Shown piece by piece: positions 21,463 to 31,568 of a stretch of 64,000 nt of DNA. Source of the DNA: Pseudomonas sp. R4-35-07 (lineage in GTDB: Bacteria > Pseudomonadota > Gammaproteobacteria > Pseudomonadales > Pseudomonadaceae); the NCBI RefSeq assembly GCF_003852235.1, contig NZ_CP027732.1, positions 1-64,000 of the forward strand, written 5' to 3'. Made by a program: the position numbers and the translations under genes. Positions within the stretch are counted from its first letter, which is position 1; each line of letters starts with the position of its first letter. The notes under the pieces are model-generated. The model ran no database searches. It had not been told where the DNA came from and was given only the letters and a program-made list of their open reading frames with translations.

Positions 21463-22566
21463 ATGTTTCCGATAAACAGCAACGAAATTTCCCCGGCAGA
21501 GCTGGAAGCCCGGCTACGCTTGCACAGGCTGCCGGAACTGGGCTCCCAGCGTTTTCGCGTGTTGATCGAGGCGTTCGGGTCTGCTTCCAAAGCCATCAGT
21601 GCACCGGCCAGTGCTTGGCGCGCGCTCGGGTTGCGGGCGGTGAGTGCCGATGCCCGGCGCAGTGCCGATGTTCGCGATGGGGCCAGTGCAGCGCTGGCAT
21701 GGCTGGCCCGCCCGGCCCAGCATTTACTGATGTGGGACCAACCTGACTACCCTGCACTGCTCGCCCAGATCGACGATGCACCGCCGCTGTTATTCGTTGC
21801 CGGCGACCCGACGTTGCTGGAAAAACCGCAGCTGGCCGTGGTCGGCAGCCGTCGCGCTTCCCGCCCCGGCATGGACACCGCTGCCGCCTTTTCCCGCAGC
21901 CTGGCCAGTGCCGGTTTTGTCATCACCAGCGGCCTCGCGCTGGGTATCGATGGTGCGGCTCACCAAGCCGCACTGGACGTGGGCGGTCATACCATCGGCG
22001 TGCTCGGCACCGGCCTGGAAAATTTTTATCCACAGCGCCATAAGACGCTCGCCGCCGCCATGATTGCCCAGGGCAGCGCCGTGGTTTCCGAGTTTCCCCT
22101 GGACGCCCCACCCCAGGCCGGTAACTTTCCACGGCGCAATCGCATCATCAGTGGTTTATCCCTGGGTGTTCTGGTGGTGGAAGCCGGCATGGCCAGTGGT
22201 TCGCTGATCACCGCGCGATTGGCTGCGGAACAAGGGCGTGAGGTCTATGCCATTCCTGGTTCCATCCATCATCCCGGCGCCAAGGGCTGTCACCAGTTGA
22301 TTCGCGATGGCGCGGTGCTGGTGGAAACCATCGAACACATTCTGGAAGGCTTGCGCGGTTGGCAGGCGCTGTCACGGCCGGCGCCGGTGCCGGTCGTGCA
22401 TCCACTGGTGGCCCTGCTGCACGCGGCGCCCCATACCAGCGAAGCCCTGGCGATTGCCAGTGGCCGGCCGCTGTCCCAGGTGCTGGCGAACCTGACCGAG
22501 CTGGAACTCGAGGGCCAGGTGGTCTGCGAAAGCGGGCGCTGGCTGGCGCGCTGCGAGCGTTTGTAG
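21463..22566 (+). CDS. dprA: DNA-processing protein DprA
   Basis: A 367-residue protein that loads RecA onto incoming single-stranded DNA in natural transformation and is widely kept in non-competent bacteria. The Rossmann-like DNA-binding core is clear: PQLAVVGSRRASRPG, ITSGLALGIDGAAHQAAL, GTGLENFYPQRHKTL, NFPRRNRIISGLS and GSLITARLAAEQGREVYAIPG spread over residues 125-270. A C-terminal winged-helix part follows. AAGGA precedes the ATG. A perfect DnaA box lies upstream at 21429-21437 and another inside the gene at 22026-22034. It is followed by tsaC on the same strand. Confidence 0.95.
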   Translation: MFPINSNEISPAELEARLRLHRLPELGSQRFRVLIEAFGSASKAISAPASAWRALGLRAVSADARRSADVRDGASAALAWLARPAQHLLMWDQPDYPALLAQIDDAPPLLFVAGDPTLLEKPQLAVVGSRRASRPGMDTAAAFSRSLASAGFVITSGLALGIDGAAHQAALDVGGHTIGVLGTGLENFYPQRHKTLAAAMIAQGSAVVSEFPLDAPPQAGNFPRRNRIISGLSLGVLVVEAGMASGSLITARLAAEQGREVYAIPGSIHHPGAKGCHQLIRDGAVLVETIEHILEGLRGWQALSRPAPVPVVHPLVALLHAAPHTSEALAIASGRPLSQVLANLTELELEGQVVCESGRWLARCERL

Positions 22567-22636
22567 CGGCTTTTGTAGCTGGGTTTTGTAACGAAGATCG
22601 GTAAACTGCCCACAGCTTTAGTTCGGAGGGTAAACA

Positions 22637-23194
22637 ATGGTCAACAGGTGGCGTGTGCTGGAAGCCGCGCGAGAAATTCGCGCAGGTGCGGTGATTGCCT
22701 ATCCGACCGAAGCGGTCTGGGGCCTGGGCTGCGACCCGTGGAATGAAGAAGCGGTGGACCGTCTGCTGGCGATCAAGAATCGCTCAGTGGATAAGGGCCT
22801 GATCCTGGTGGCGGACAACATTCGCCAGTTCGACTTCCTGTTCGAAGACTTCCCCGACACCTGGATCGAGCGCATGGCCAGCACCTGGCCTGGGCCGAAT
22901 ACCTGGCTGGTGCCCCATCAGGACCTGCTGCCGGAATGGGTCACCGGTGTGCATGACACCGTGGCGCTGCGGGTCAGTGACCATCCGTTGGTACGGGATT
23001 TGTGTGCTCAGGTCGGGCCGCTGATTTCCACCTCGGCCAACCCCCAGGGCCGCCCGGCCGCGCGTACGCGGATTCGGGTGGAGCAGTATTTCCGTGGGCA
23101 AGTGGACCTTGTGCTGGGCGGCGCCCTGGGTGGGCGCAAGAACCCGAGCCTGATCCGCGACCTGGTGACAGGGGATGTGGTGCGGCCGTCCTGA
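22637..23194 (+). CDS. tsaC: Threonylcarbamoyl-AMP synthase
   Basis: A 185-residue YrdC/Sua5-family enzyme that makes threonylcarbamoyl-AMP from threonine, bicarbonate and ATP, the first step of t6A modification at position 37 of ANN-decoding tRNAs. Typical segments are [52 protein letters not shown] and [18 protein letters not shown] precedes the ATG. It follows dprA by 70 bases, the usual pseudomonad arrangement, and is followed by a REP pair. Confidence 0.95.
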   Translation: MVNRWRVLEAAREIRAGAVIAYPTEAVWGLGCDPWNEEAVDRLLAIKNRSVDKGLILVADNIRQFDFLFEDFPDTWIERMASTWPGPNTWLVPHQDLLPEWVTGVHDTVALRVSDHPLVRDLCAQVGPLISTSANPQGRPAARTRIRVEQYFRGQVDLVLGGALGGRKNPSLIRDLVTGDVVRPS

Positions 23195-23208
23195 GACCGA
23201 GTCGCGCC

Positions 23209-23292
23209 CATCGGGGGCAAGCCCCCTCCCACATTTGATCGGTGTTCGTCATGACAACTCAGTCAAGTGTGGGAGGGGGCTTGCCCCCGATG
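23209..23292. repeat. Paired REP repeat between tsaC and the quinone reductase
   Basis: Inverted copies TCGGGGGCAAGCCCCCTCCC and GTGGGAGGGGGCTTGCCCCC separated by a short centre, in tail-to-tail order between two convergent genes. Confidence 0.92.
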
Positions 23293-23298
23293 ACTTGT

Positions 23299-24276
23299 TT
23301 AAGGCAGCAGAATGGTTGAGCCCGTCGTGCGCCGCGCGGACAACTCGGTCTGCGCTTTGGCCGCATCCGCCAGCGCATAACGCTGGTTGATGTCGATGCG
23401 CACCTTGCCGCTCTTGATCATCGAGAACAGATCATCGGCCATTGCCTGCAAGTCCTTTGGATTGCTCGCATAGGTCGCCAGCGTTGGGCGGGTGACATAC
23501 AGCGAACCCTTTGCCGCCAGAATTCCCAGGTTCACCCCGTCCACCGCACCCGACGCATTCCCAAAACTCACCACCAAGCCACGCGGTGCCACGCTGTCCA
23601 GCGAGGTCAGCCAGGTGTCTTTGCCGACGCCGTCATACACCACCGGCACCTTTTTGCCGTCAGTCAATTCCAGCACGCGCTGTGCGACATTTTCCTTGCT
23701 GTAATCGATGGTTTCCCAGGCGCCCAGGGATTTGGCCAGGGCGGCCTTCTCCGGTGAGCTCACCGTACCGATCAACTTGACGCCCAGCGCCTTGGCCCAC
23801 TGGCAGGCCAGGGAGCCCACGCCGCCGGCAGCGGCGTGGAACAGAATGGTTTCGCCGCCCTTCAACTCATACGTCTGGCGCAACAGGTACTGCACGGTCA
23901 GGCCCTTGAGCATGGCGCCGGCGGCCTGTTCGAAGCTGATCTCGTCTGGCAGATGCACCAGGTTGGCAGCGGGCAAGACATGCAACTGGCTGTAGGCGCC
24001 CAGCGGGCCGCTGCCGTAGGCCACGCGGTCGCCGACCTTGAACTGGCTGACGTCACTGCCCACGGCATCGACCACGCCCGCCCCCTCTGCGCCCAGCCCC
24101 GATGGCAAGCTCGGTGGTGCGTAAAGGCCGCTGCGAAAGTAAGTGTCGATGAAGTTCAGGCCAATGGCTTCGTTACGTACCCGAACCTGCTGTGGGCCAG
24201 GCTCCGCTGGTGTGTAGTCCACATACTCGAGCACGTCGGGTCCGCCATGGGCGCTGAACTGGATACGTTTGGCCAT
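23299..24276 (-). CDS. NADPH:quinone oxidoreductase (zeta-crystallin-like)
   Basis: A 325-residue zinc-independent medium-chain dehydrogenase/reductase. The GroES-like N-terminus (LEYVDYTPAEPGPQQVRVRN, GLNFIDTYFRSGLY) is followed by a Rossmann fold with AAAGGVGSLACQWAKALG, which binds NADPH, and a C-terminal SARRTTGSTILLP. Such enzymes reduce quinones by one electron or reduce enones. AAGGAGAAGG lies before the ATG. It is divergent from hemF. The gene is often named qor or qorA in pseudomonads. Confidence 0.92.
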   Translation of the reverse strand: MAKRIQFSAHGGPDVLEYVDYTPAEPGPQQVRVRNEAIGLNFIDTYFRSGLYAPPSLPSGLGAEGAGVVDAVGSDVSQFKVGDRVAYGSGPLGAYSQLHVLPAANLVHLPDEISFEQAAGAMLKGLTVQYLLRQTYELKGGETILFHAAAGGVGSLACQWAKALGVKLIGTVSSPEKAALAKSLGAWETIDYSKENVAQRVLELTDGKKVPVVYDGVGKDTWLTSLDSVAPRGLVVSFGNASGAVDGVNLGILAAKGSLYVTRPTLATYASNPKDLQAMADDLFSMIKSGKVRIDINQRYALADAAKAQTELSARRTTGSTILLP

Positions 24277-24412
24277 TTACCTTCTCCTTGGGTCGAATAA
24301 TACAAAGGCCCCTATCGGACTCCTAAGCTTGATCTTCGTCAACTGCGACGGCACGGGGTGCGGTGGTATCCTGTGCGCCCATCTGCCGCCGACGCCCAAT
24401 GGCCTCGCGTAG

Positions 24413-25368
<956 letters not shown>

Positions 25369-25369
<1 letters not shown>

Positions 25370-26187
25370 TGGATCACTATGTCGTCTTCGGCAATCCCAT
25401 CGGCCACAGCAAGTCGCCGTTGATTCACCGCATGTTCGCCGAACAGACCGGTGAGCAACTGGACTACAGCACACTGCTCGCGCCGCTGGAGGATTTCACC
25501 GGCTGCGCCCGTGAGTTCTTTCAACACGGGCGTGGCGCGAACGTCACCGTGCCGTTCAAGGAAGACGCTTTCCGGCTGGCCGACACCCTCACCGAGCGCG
25601 CCCAACGCGCCGGCGCGGTGAATACCCTGAGCAAGTTGGCCGATGGCACATTGCTGGGGGATAACACCGATGGGACCGGCCTGGTGCGCGACCTGACGGT
25701 AAACGCCGGGCTCAACCTGCAAGGCAAGCGCATCCTGCTGCTGGGCGCCGGTGGCGCGGTGCGCGGCGTGTTGGAACCGCTGCTGGCCGAGAGGCCTGCC
25801 TCGCTGATTATCGCTAACCGCACCGTGGAAAAAGCGGAAGTGCTGGCCGAGCTGTTCGACGACCTGGGGCCGGTGTCGGCCAGTGGTTTCGATTGGCTGC
25901 GTGAGCCGGTGGACGTAATCATCAACGCCACTTCCGCCAGCCTGACGGGCGATGTACCGCCGATTGCGGGCAGTTTGATCGAACCGGGCAAGACGTTCTG
26001 CTACGACATGATGTACGCCAAGGAGCCCACCGCGTTCTGTCGCTGGGCTGAGGAACACGGTGCTGCGGTAGCGATGGATGGGCTGGGCATGCTGGTGGAA
26101 CAAGCGGCGCAAGCCTTCTTCCTGTGGCGCGGCGTGCGCCCGGAATCAGCGCCGGTACTGGCCGAGCTGCGCCGTCAGTTGGTCTGA
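25369..26187 (+). CDS. aroE: Shikimate dehydrogenase
   Basis: A 272-residue NADPH-dependent enzyme that reduces 3-dehydroshikimate to shikimate in aromatic amino-acid synthesis. The N-terminus has [20 protein letters not shown] and [10 protein letters not shown] with the catalytic Lys; the cofactor domain has [12 protein letters not shown] and NRTVEKA. A GTG one codon earlier is in frame, but ATG 25369 matches the conserved MDxYxVFGNP start and has GGAG in the end of hemF. It overlaps the hemF stop. A REP pair follows. Confidence 0.96.
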
Positions 26188-26197
26188 CACAAATCAA

Positions 26198-26288
26198 ATG
26201 TGGGAGGGGGCTTGCCCCCGATAGCGGTGTTTCAGTCAACATGTGAGTAGCTGACAGACCGCCATCGGGAGCAAGCCCCCTCCCACAG
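26198..26288. repeat. Paired REP repeat between aroE and the SulP gene
   Basis: ATGTGGGAGGGGGCTTGCCC at the left and GGGAGCAAGCCCCCTCCCAC at the right form the usual inverted pair, tail to tail between two convergent genes. Confidence 0.92.
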
Positions 26289-26300
26289 TTTTGATCGCGT

Positions 26301-27869
26301 TCAGTCTTCGAAATGGATGGGGCACTTGTCTGGCCCTTCCAGTTTCTTCAACTCTTCAACGACTTGTGGCCTGGCGCCACGCAACGTCAGGCTACGTCTG
26401 TGCCGCTTCAACCGCCGCGCCTCCTGATGCAGCATCTCCACCCCGGAATAGTCGATAAAGTTGATCTGCTGCGACTCGATCACCACCCGCTCGCCCTGCA
26501 GACTCTGCAGGCGCACTTGCAGGTAGTGACTGGCGCCAAAAAAGATCGAGCCACCCACTCGCAATACATCCTCGTCACCGTCGCGCCATTGCTGAATGCG
26601 CGGTTGTGAGGTGCGCTTGAGGTAGAAAAACAGCGACGCGAGCACGCCCGCATAAATCGCCGTTTGCAGTTCCAGCAGCAAGGTGGCGACACACGTCAGG
26701 CCCATCACCACAAATTCGGCGCGGCTCACACGGAACAACGCACGGATGCCTCGGCGGTCCACCAGCCCCCAGCAGATCAGCAGGATGCTCGCCGCCATGC
26801 TTGGGATCGGAATGTGTGCGATCAGCCCCGCGCCAAACAGCGCGAACAGTGCGACCCAGAGCGCGGAAAACACGCCGGCCAATGGCGAGCAGGCACCCGC
26901 CTCGTAACTGAGGCCGGACCGGGTGAAGGAACCCGCCGACACATACCCGGAGAAAAATCCGCCGATGATATTGGATAAACCCTGGGCTCGGACTTCCTGA
27001 TTCGCGTCGAGCAATTGCTGGGAACGGGCCGACAGTGAGCGGGCAATCGACAGGCTGGTCACCAGCCCCAGCATGCCCACGGCCACCGCACTCGGTAGCA
27101 GACGCAAGATCGTATCCAGATCCATTGGCAATGAACGCATGGGCGGCAGCTGGCCGATAAACGCACTGACCAGCGCCACATGCCCGAACAGCGCCGGCCA
27201 CAGCCACGCGGCCAGGCTGCCCAGGACCAGGGCGATCAATAGCGTCGGCCAGCGCGGCATCAGGTATTTGAGCAGCGCGCCCACCAGCAAAGTGCCCAAG
27301 CCCAGGGCGAGCGAGGCGCGGTCCCACTCGCCGCCATGCTCGAGCAGCGCCAGCAGGCTGTTGATGGCGGTGGCCTGGCTCGCAAGCTCCAGCCCCAGCA
27401 GGTTGGGCAACTGGCCTAGGGCAATCACGACGGCGGCGCCGAGGGTGAAACCGAGTACCACGGAATGGGAGACGAAATTCACCAGCGCGCCGAAGCGCAG
27501 CATGCCCAATAGCCACTGGAAAACGCCGGCGAGGAAGGTCAGCAGCAGGATCAAGGTGACGTAATCCTGGGAACCCGGCACCGCCAGCGGGCTGATACTG
27601 GCGTAGAGCACGATGGAGATCGCCGCTGTAGGACCGCAGATCAGGTGCCAGGACGAACCCCACAGGCAAGCGATCAACACCGGGATGATTGCGGCGTACA
27701 GGCCGTATTCGGGTGGGAGACCAGCGATGAGCGCGTAAGCAATCGACTGCGGCAAGGCGAGCACGGCACCGCTGAGGCCAACCATCGCGTCCCGGCCGAC
27801 GCTGGCGTGGGTTTGGCGCGGGAGCCAACTCAGGAAAGGAAAGAGTGTGTGACGGTTGGGCCGGGGCAT
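26301..27869 (-). CDS. SulP-family anion transporter with STAS domain
   Basis: A 522-residue inner-membrane transporter. Residues about 25-400 hold the multi-helix SulP core (GLSGAVLALPQSIAYALIAG, YGLYAAIIPVLIACLWGSS, GFFSGYVSAGSFTRSGLSYE), and the C-terminus is a STAS domain (VIESQQINFIDYSGVEMLHQEA). The family moves sulfate, bicarbonate or other anions by proton or sodium coupling. The substrate is not fixed by the sequence; the nearby betC releases sulfate, but there is a repeat between and no shared operon. It ends close to the REP pair shared with aroE. Confidence 0.92.
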   Translation of the reverse strand: MPRPNRHTLFPFLSWLPRQTHASVGRDAMVGLSGAVLALPQSIAYALIAGLPPEYGLYAAIIPVLIACLWGSSWHLICGPTAAISIVLYASISPLAVPGSQDYVTLILLLTFLAGVFQWLLGMLRFGALVNFVSHSVVLGFTLGAAVVIALGQLPNLLGLELASQATAINSLLALLEHGGEWDRASLALGLGTLLVGALLKYLMPRWPTLLIALVLGSLAAWLWPALFGHVALVSAFIGQLPPMRSLPMDLDTILRLLPSAVAVGMLGLVTSLSIARSLSARSQQLLDANQEVRAQGLSNIIGGFFSGYVSAGSFTRSGLSYEAGACSPLAGVFSALWVALFALFGAGLIAHIPIPSMAASILLICWGLVDRRGIRALFRVSRAEFVVMGLTCVATLLLELQTAIYAGVLASLFFYLKRTSQPRIQQWRDGDEDVLRVGGSIFFGASHYLQVRLQSLQGERVVIESQQINFIDYSGVEMLHQEARRLKRHRRSLTLRGARPQVVEELKKLEGPDKCPIHFED

Positions 27870-27916
27870 CGCGAGCTCGGATAAAAAGGTTTGAGCCAGG
27901 GTATCAGGCTGCCACT

Positions 27917-28028
27917 GATCGTTCCCCCGCTCTGCGTGGGAATGCCTCTTGTGACGCTCCGCGTCACGGTTTTAAAGCGGACGCAGAGCGTCCAGGAATG
28001 CATTCCCACGCGGAGCGTGGGAACGATC
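27917..28028. repeat. Intergenic inverted repeat (GTTCCCACGC type)
   Basis: The left end GATCGTTCCCCCGCTCTGCG and the right end CGCGGAGCGTGGGAACGATC are near-perfect inverted copies, with an inner repeat GACGCTCCGCGTC and ACGCAGAGCGT. It belongs to a second intergenic repeat family seen in pseudomonads, unlike the GTGGGAGGGGGC REPs. It fills the space between choX and the SulP gene. Confidence 0.8.
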
Positions 28029-28038
28029 GCATGTGTCT

Positions 28039-28953
28039 TTAAAGTTTGGCTTTTACCGCCGGCAACGCATCCTGGCCATCCAGCGTCTTCACACCTTCCA
28101 GCCACTTGTCCAACACCGCCGGATTGGCCTTGATCCAAGCCTTCGCGGCGTCCGCATTGCTGACCTTATTGTTCACCACGTCAGCCATGATGCTGTTCTC
28201 CATGGCCTGAGTGAAACTCAGGTTGGTCAGCAGTTTCCCCACATTCGGGCAGGCTTGCGCATAACCCTTACGGGTCAACGTGTAGACGCTGCCGGTGTCA
28301 CCAAAATACTTCTCGCCGCCCTTGAGGTAGCGCATTTTCAACTGCACGTTCATCGGGTGCGGCGTCCAGCCGAGGAAGGTGACGAATTTCTGCTTTTTCA
28401 CCGCCCGTGACACTTCCGCCAGCATCGCCTGCTCACTCGACTCGATCAGCTTCCACTGGCCAAGCTCGAAGTCATTTTTCTTGATGATCTCCTGCAGCGA
28501 GATATTCGCCGGTGCGCCGGAGCCGATGCCGTAGATCTTCTTGTCGAACTTGTCGGCAAATTTATTCAGATCGGCAAAATCATGCACGCCGGCTTCCCAC
28601 ACGTAGTCCGGTACGGCGAGGGTGAACTCGGTGCCGTCGAGGTTCTTCGCCAGTTGCACCACCTCGCCGTTCGCCACGAACTTGTCATAGAAGCCTTGCT
28701 GCGCCGGCATCCAGTTGCCCATGAACACGTCGACCTTGCCGTCCCTGAGCCCGCCGAAGGTAATCGGCACTGCCAGGGCGTCGACCTTAGCCTTGTAGCC
28801 CATGCCGCTCAGCAGAAAACCGGTGATGGCGTTGGTCGCCGCGATGTCGCTCCAGCCGGGGTCGGCCATTTTCACCGTTTCACAACTGGCGTCCGCGTAG
28901 GCATTGGCGCTGCTCAACGCCAGAATGCCCAGCACAACCGTTAATTTTTGCAT
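28039..28953 (-). CDS. choX: Choline ABC transporter substrate-binding protein
   Basis: A 304-residue periplasmic binding protein with a Sec signal peptide (MQKLTVVLGILALSSANAYA). The mature part has VKMADPGWSDIAATNAITG, GLRDGKVDVFMGNWMPAQQG, VAVPDYVWEAGVHDF-like text (read here as LAVPDYVWEAGVHDF) and FVTFLGWTPHPMN, typical of the ChoX/OpuAC-type glycine-betaine/choline binders. It is 16 bases downstream of betC, so choline freed from choline sulfate would be captured. No permease or ATPase partner (ChoW/ChoV) is next to it, so it must use a transporter core encoded elsewhere. Confidence 0.92.
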   Translation of the reverse strand: MQKLTVVLGILALSSANAYADASCETVKMADPGWSDIAATNAITGFLLSGMGYKAKVDALAVPITFGGLRDGKVDVFMGNWMPAQQGFYDKFVANGEVVQLAKNLDGTEFTLAVPDYVWEAGVHDFADLNKFADKFDKKIYGIGSGAPANISLQEIIKKNDFELGQWKLIESSEQAMLAEVSRAVKKQKFVTFLGWTPHPMNVQLKMRYLKGGEKYFGDTGSVYTLTRKGYAQACPNVGKLLTNLSFTQAMENSIMADVVNNKVSNADAAKAWIKANPAVLDKWLEGVKTLDGQDALPAVKAKL

Positions 28954-28969
28954 GGCCTTCCCTCTGAAT

Positions 28970-30484
28970 TTATTGGTTTTGGCAGGGTTGTGGATAACGT
29001 GCCTTGCGCTCCAGGTCGTCGAGGTCGATATGGTTGCGCATGTACTGCTGACTGGCGTCTACCAGGGGCTGGTGATCCCAGCTCTTCAGCTTGCCTCGGG
29101 TCAGTGCCTCGAATACCAGGCGACGGCGGCGTTGGCTGGCGAGCACCTGTTGGTGGATCGCCGGGATGTCCCATTTGGCCCGCGCTTCGTTCAAAAACGC
29201 CTCAAACAGTAGCCGGTGTACCGGTGACTGGCTGAGGTTCTCCCGCTCGTGCGGGTCGTTGTGCACATCGAACAGCAGACAAGGGTCGTCTTCGCTGTAG
29301 ATGAATTTGTAGGCGCCTCGGCGAATCATCATCAGCGGGCTGATGGTGCCTTCGGCCATGTATTCGCCAAACACTTCGTCATGCCCGCCCTCGCCTTTGA
29401 GGTGCGGCAGCAGCGAGCGGCCATCCAGTGGCAGGCGTGGGTCCAGCTCGCCGCCGGCCAATTCCACCAGGGTCGGCAACAGGTCGGCGGTCGACACGGC
29501 GTGGGTCACACGGCGCGCCGCGAATTGCCCCGGCGCACTGACCAGCAGCGGCACCCGGGCGGCCATTTCGAACCAGTGCATTTTGTACCAGAGGCCACGT
29601 TCGCCCAACATGTCGCCGTGGTCGCCGGAGAAAATGATGATGGTGTTATCGGCCAGGCCGGTGTCTTCCAGGGTTTGTAGCAGCTTGCCGACGTTGCTGT
29701 CGATGTAGCTGCACGCGCCGAAGTAGGCACGGCGCGCATCGCGGATTTTATCCACAGGCAGCGGCTTGTCCCACAGGTCGTAGACCTTGAGCAAACGCTG
29801 GGAGTGCGGGTCAAGATCATCCTGCGCTGGCGTTGCAGGCAAGGGGATGTCGGCGTCGTCGTACAGGTCCCAGAACGGCTTGGGAATGGTGTACGGGTCG
29901 TGGGGATGGGTCATTGACACGGTCAGGCAGAACGGTTGCTCGCCGTCCTCGCGGATATGATCGAACAGGTATTGCTGGGCCTTGAACACCACCTCCTCGT
30001 CGAAATCCAGCTGGTTGGTACGCACGCATGGCCCGGCTTGCAGCACCGAGGACATGTTGTGGTACCAGGTGGGGCGTACATCCGGTTCATCCCAGTTCAC
30101 TGCCCACCCGTAGTCCGCCGGGTAGATGTCGCTGGTCAGGCGCTCTTCATAACCGTGCAACTGGTCGGGACCGCAGAAATGCATCTTGCCCGACAGCGCG
30201 GTGCGGTAACCGAGGCGCCGCAGGTAATGGGCGTAAGTGGGTACATCGGCCGGGAAGTCTGCCGCGTTGTCATAGGCGCCGATCTTGCTTGGCAGCTGGC
30301 CGCTGACCAAGGTAAAGCGCGAGGGCGCGCACAGCGGGCTGTTGCAGTAGGCAGCGTCGAAGACCACGCCGTGTTCGGCGAGGCGGCTCAGGTTGGGCAA
30401 CTTGATCGGGGAAGATCCGTAGAAGGGCAGCATCGGTGCGGCCATTTGATCGGCCATGATGAAAAGAATGTTATTGCGCTTCAT
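28970..30484 (-). CDS. betC: Choline sulfatase
   Basis: A 504-residue type I sulfatase that hydrolyses choline-O-sulfate to choline and sulfate. The catalytic box CAPSRFTLVSG has the cysteine (residue 52) that is converted to formylglycine; metal-binding segments MADQM near the start and IFSGDHGDMLGERGLWYK are present, and the C-terminus YMRNHIDLDDLERKARYPQP is typical of BetC. The frame is open six codons upstream, but the ATG at 30484 starts the conserved MKRNNILFIMADQ. It is divergent from a LysR regulator of choline-sulfate use and is followed by choX, giving an osmoprotectant and sulfur-scavenging unit. Confidence 0.96.
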   Translation of the reverse strand: MKRNNILFIMADQMAAPMLPFYGSSPIKLPNLSRLAEHGVVFDAAYCNSPLCAPSRFTLVSGQLPSKIGAYDNAADFPADVPTYAHYLRRLGYRTALSGKMHFCGPDQLHGYEERLTSDIYPADYGWAVNWDEPDVRPTWYHNMSSVLQAGPCVRTNQLDFDEEVVFKAQQYLFDHIREDGEQPFCLTVSMTHPHDPYTIPKPFWDLYDDADIPLPATPAQDDLDPHSQRLLKVYDLWDKPLPVDKIRDARRAYFGACSYIDSNVGKLLQTLEDTGLADNTIIIFSGDHGDMLGERGLWYKMHWFEMAARVPLLVSAPGQFAARRVTHAVSTADLLPTLVELAGGELDPRLPLDGRSLLPHLKGEGGHDEVFGEYMAEGTISPLMMIRRGAYKFIYSEDDPCLLFDVHNDPHERENLSQSPVHRLLFEAFLNEARAKWDIPAIHQQVLASQRRRRLVFEALTRGKLKSWDHQPLVDASQQYMRNHIDLDDLERKARYPQPCQNQ

Positions 30485-30587
30485 GGGTTCTCGGCATTCC
30501 ATAGGCAGTGTTTATGCGAATGAGCATGCAGCCCGCTTAAAGCGTGGTAAAGCCCATGAAGAACAATGCCTAGGATAAGCACAGCTT

Positions 30588-31538
30588 ATGTATGAAGCGC
30601 TCGGTGACCTCTCCCTTGATCTGCTGCGCGCGTTCGAAGCGGCGGCGCGTCAGCGCAGTTTCACTGCCGCCGCGATGGAGCTGGGCACCACTCAGCCGGC
30701 CATCAGCCAGCAGATCAAACGCCTCGAAGAGCAGTTGGCGATCCGCTTGTTCGACCGCATCTACCGTGGCATCGAGTTGACCGAAGCGGGCGCCCTGCTG
30801 TTCGAACACGTCCAAGCCGGCCTGCACGCCATTAACCTGGGCTTGAGCACCGTCACCGAGCAAGACCAGCATGAAGTGCTGCAAGTGGCCACCGACTTCG
30901 CCTTCGCCGCCTACTGGCTGATGCCGCGCCTGCATCGTTTCCACCAGGCCAACCCGCAGGTGGATGTGAGCCTGGTGACCAGCGAGCGCAACCACGCCAG
31001 CCTGCGCAGTGACATCGACGTGGCGGTGCTGTTTGGTGACGGACGCTTCAAGCAAGGCGACAGCCTATGGCTGTTCAACGAGGAAGTGTTCCCGGTGTGC
31101 AGCCCGCAGTGGCTCAAGCAGCAGGCCACCGCGCTGACGGTGCAGACCCTGCCGGACTACCCGTTGCTGCACTTGCGCCAGGAAAACAACCGCCACTGGT
31201 TCGACTGGGCCGGCGTGTTTCGCGAGCTGGGAATCAGCGCCGCGCCCACCCCTGGGCAATTGCGTTTCGACAATTACACGCTGTTGATCCAGGCGGCCAT
31301 TGCCGGCCAGGGCGTTGCGATCGGCTGGCGCCATCTGGTGGATGACCTGCTGGAGCAGAACTGGTTGTGCCGACCGATCAGCGACACGGTGATCTCGCGT
31401 TTCGGCTATTACGTGGTGCAGCCCCAGCGCAAGCGTCGTCGGCAGTTGGTCGAACGGTTTGTCGATTGGCTGGTGGCGGAGCAGGCCAGCAGCGCGCAGT
31501 CATTGACCGGGCTGGCCCTGCCGTCGATTGCGGTCTAG
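30588..31538 (+). CDS. LysR-family regulator of choline sulfate utilisation
   Basis: A 316-residue LysR regulator with an N-terminal helix-turn-helix (LLRAFEAAARQRSFTAAAME, TQPAISQQIKRLEEQLAIRL) and a C-terminal inducer-binding domain. It is transcribed divergently from betC with 103 bases between starts, the typical arrangement for the regulator of the choline-sulfatase gene; control of betC-choX is inferred from this. An ATGC-N6-GCAT dyad at 30514-30527 is a possible binding site. The inducer is likely choline or choline sulfate, but that is not readable from the sequence. Confidence 0.9.
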   Translation: MYEALGDLSLDLLRAFEAAARQRSFTAAAMELGTTQPAISQQIKRLEEQLAIRLFDRIYRGIELTEAGALLFEHVQAGLHAINLGLSTVTEQDQHEVLQVATDFAFAAYWLMPRLHRFHQANPQVDVSLVTSERNHASLRSDIDVAVLFGDGRFKQGDSLWLFNEEVFPVCSPQWLKQQATALTVQTLPDYPLLHLRQENNRHWFDWAGVFRELGISAAPTPGQLRFDNYTLLIQAAIAGQGVAIGWRHLVDDLLEQNWLCRPISDTVISRFGYYVVQPQRKRRRQLVERFVDWLVAEQASSAQSLTGLALPSIAV

Positions 31539-31568
31539 GATCGCTGCACAGTGGAACCGGAGTCCGGC

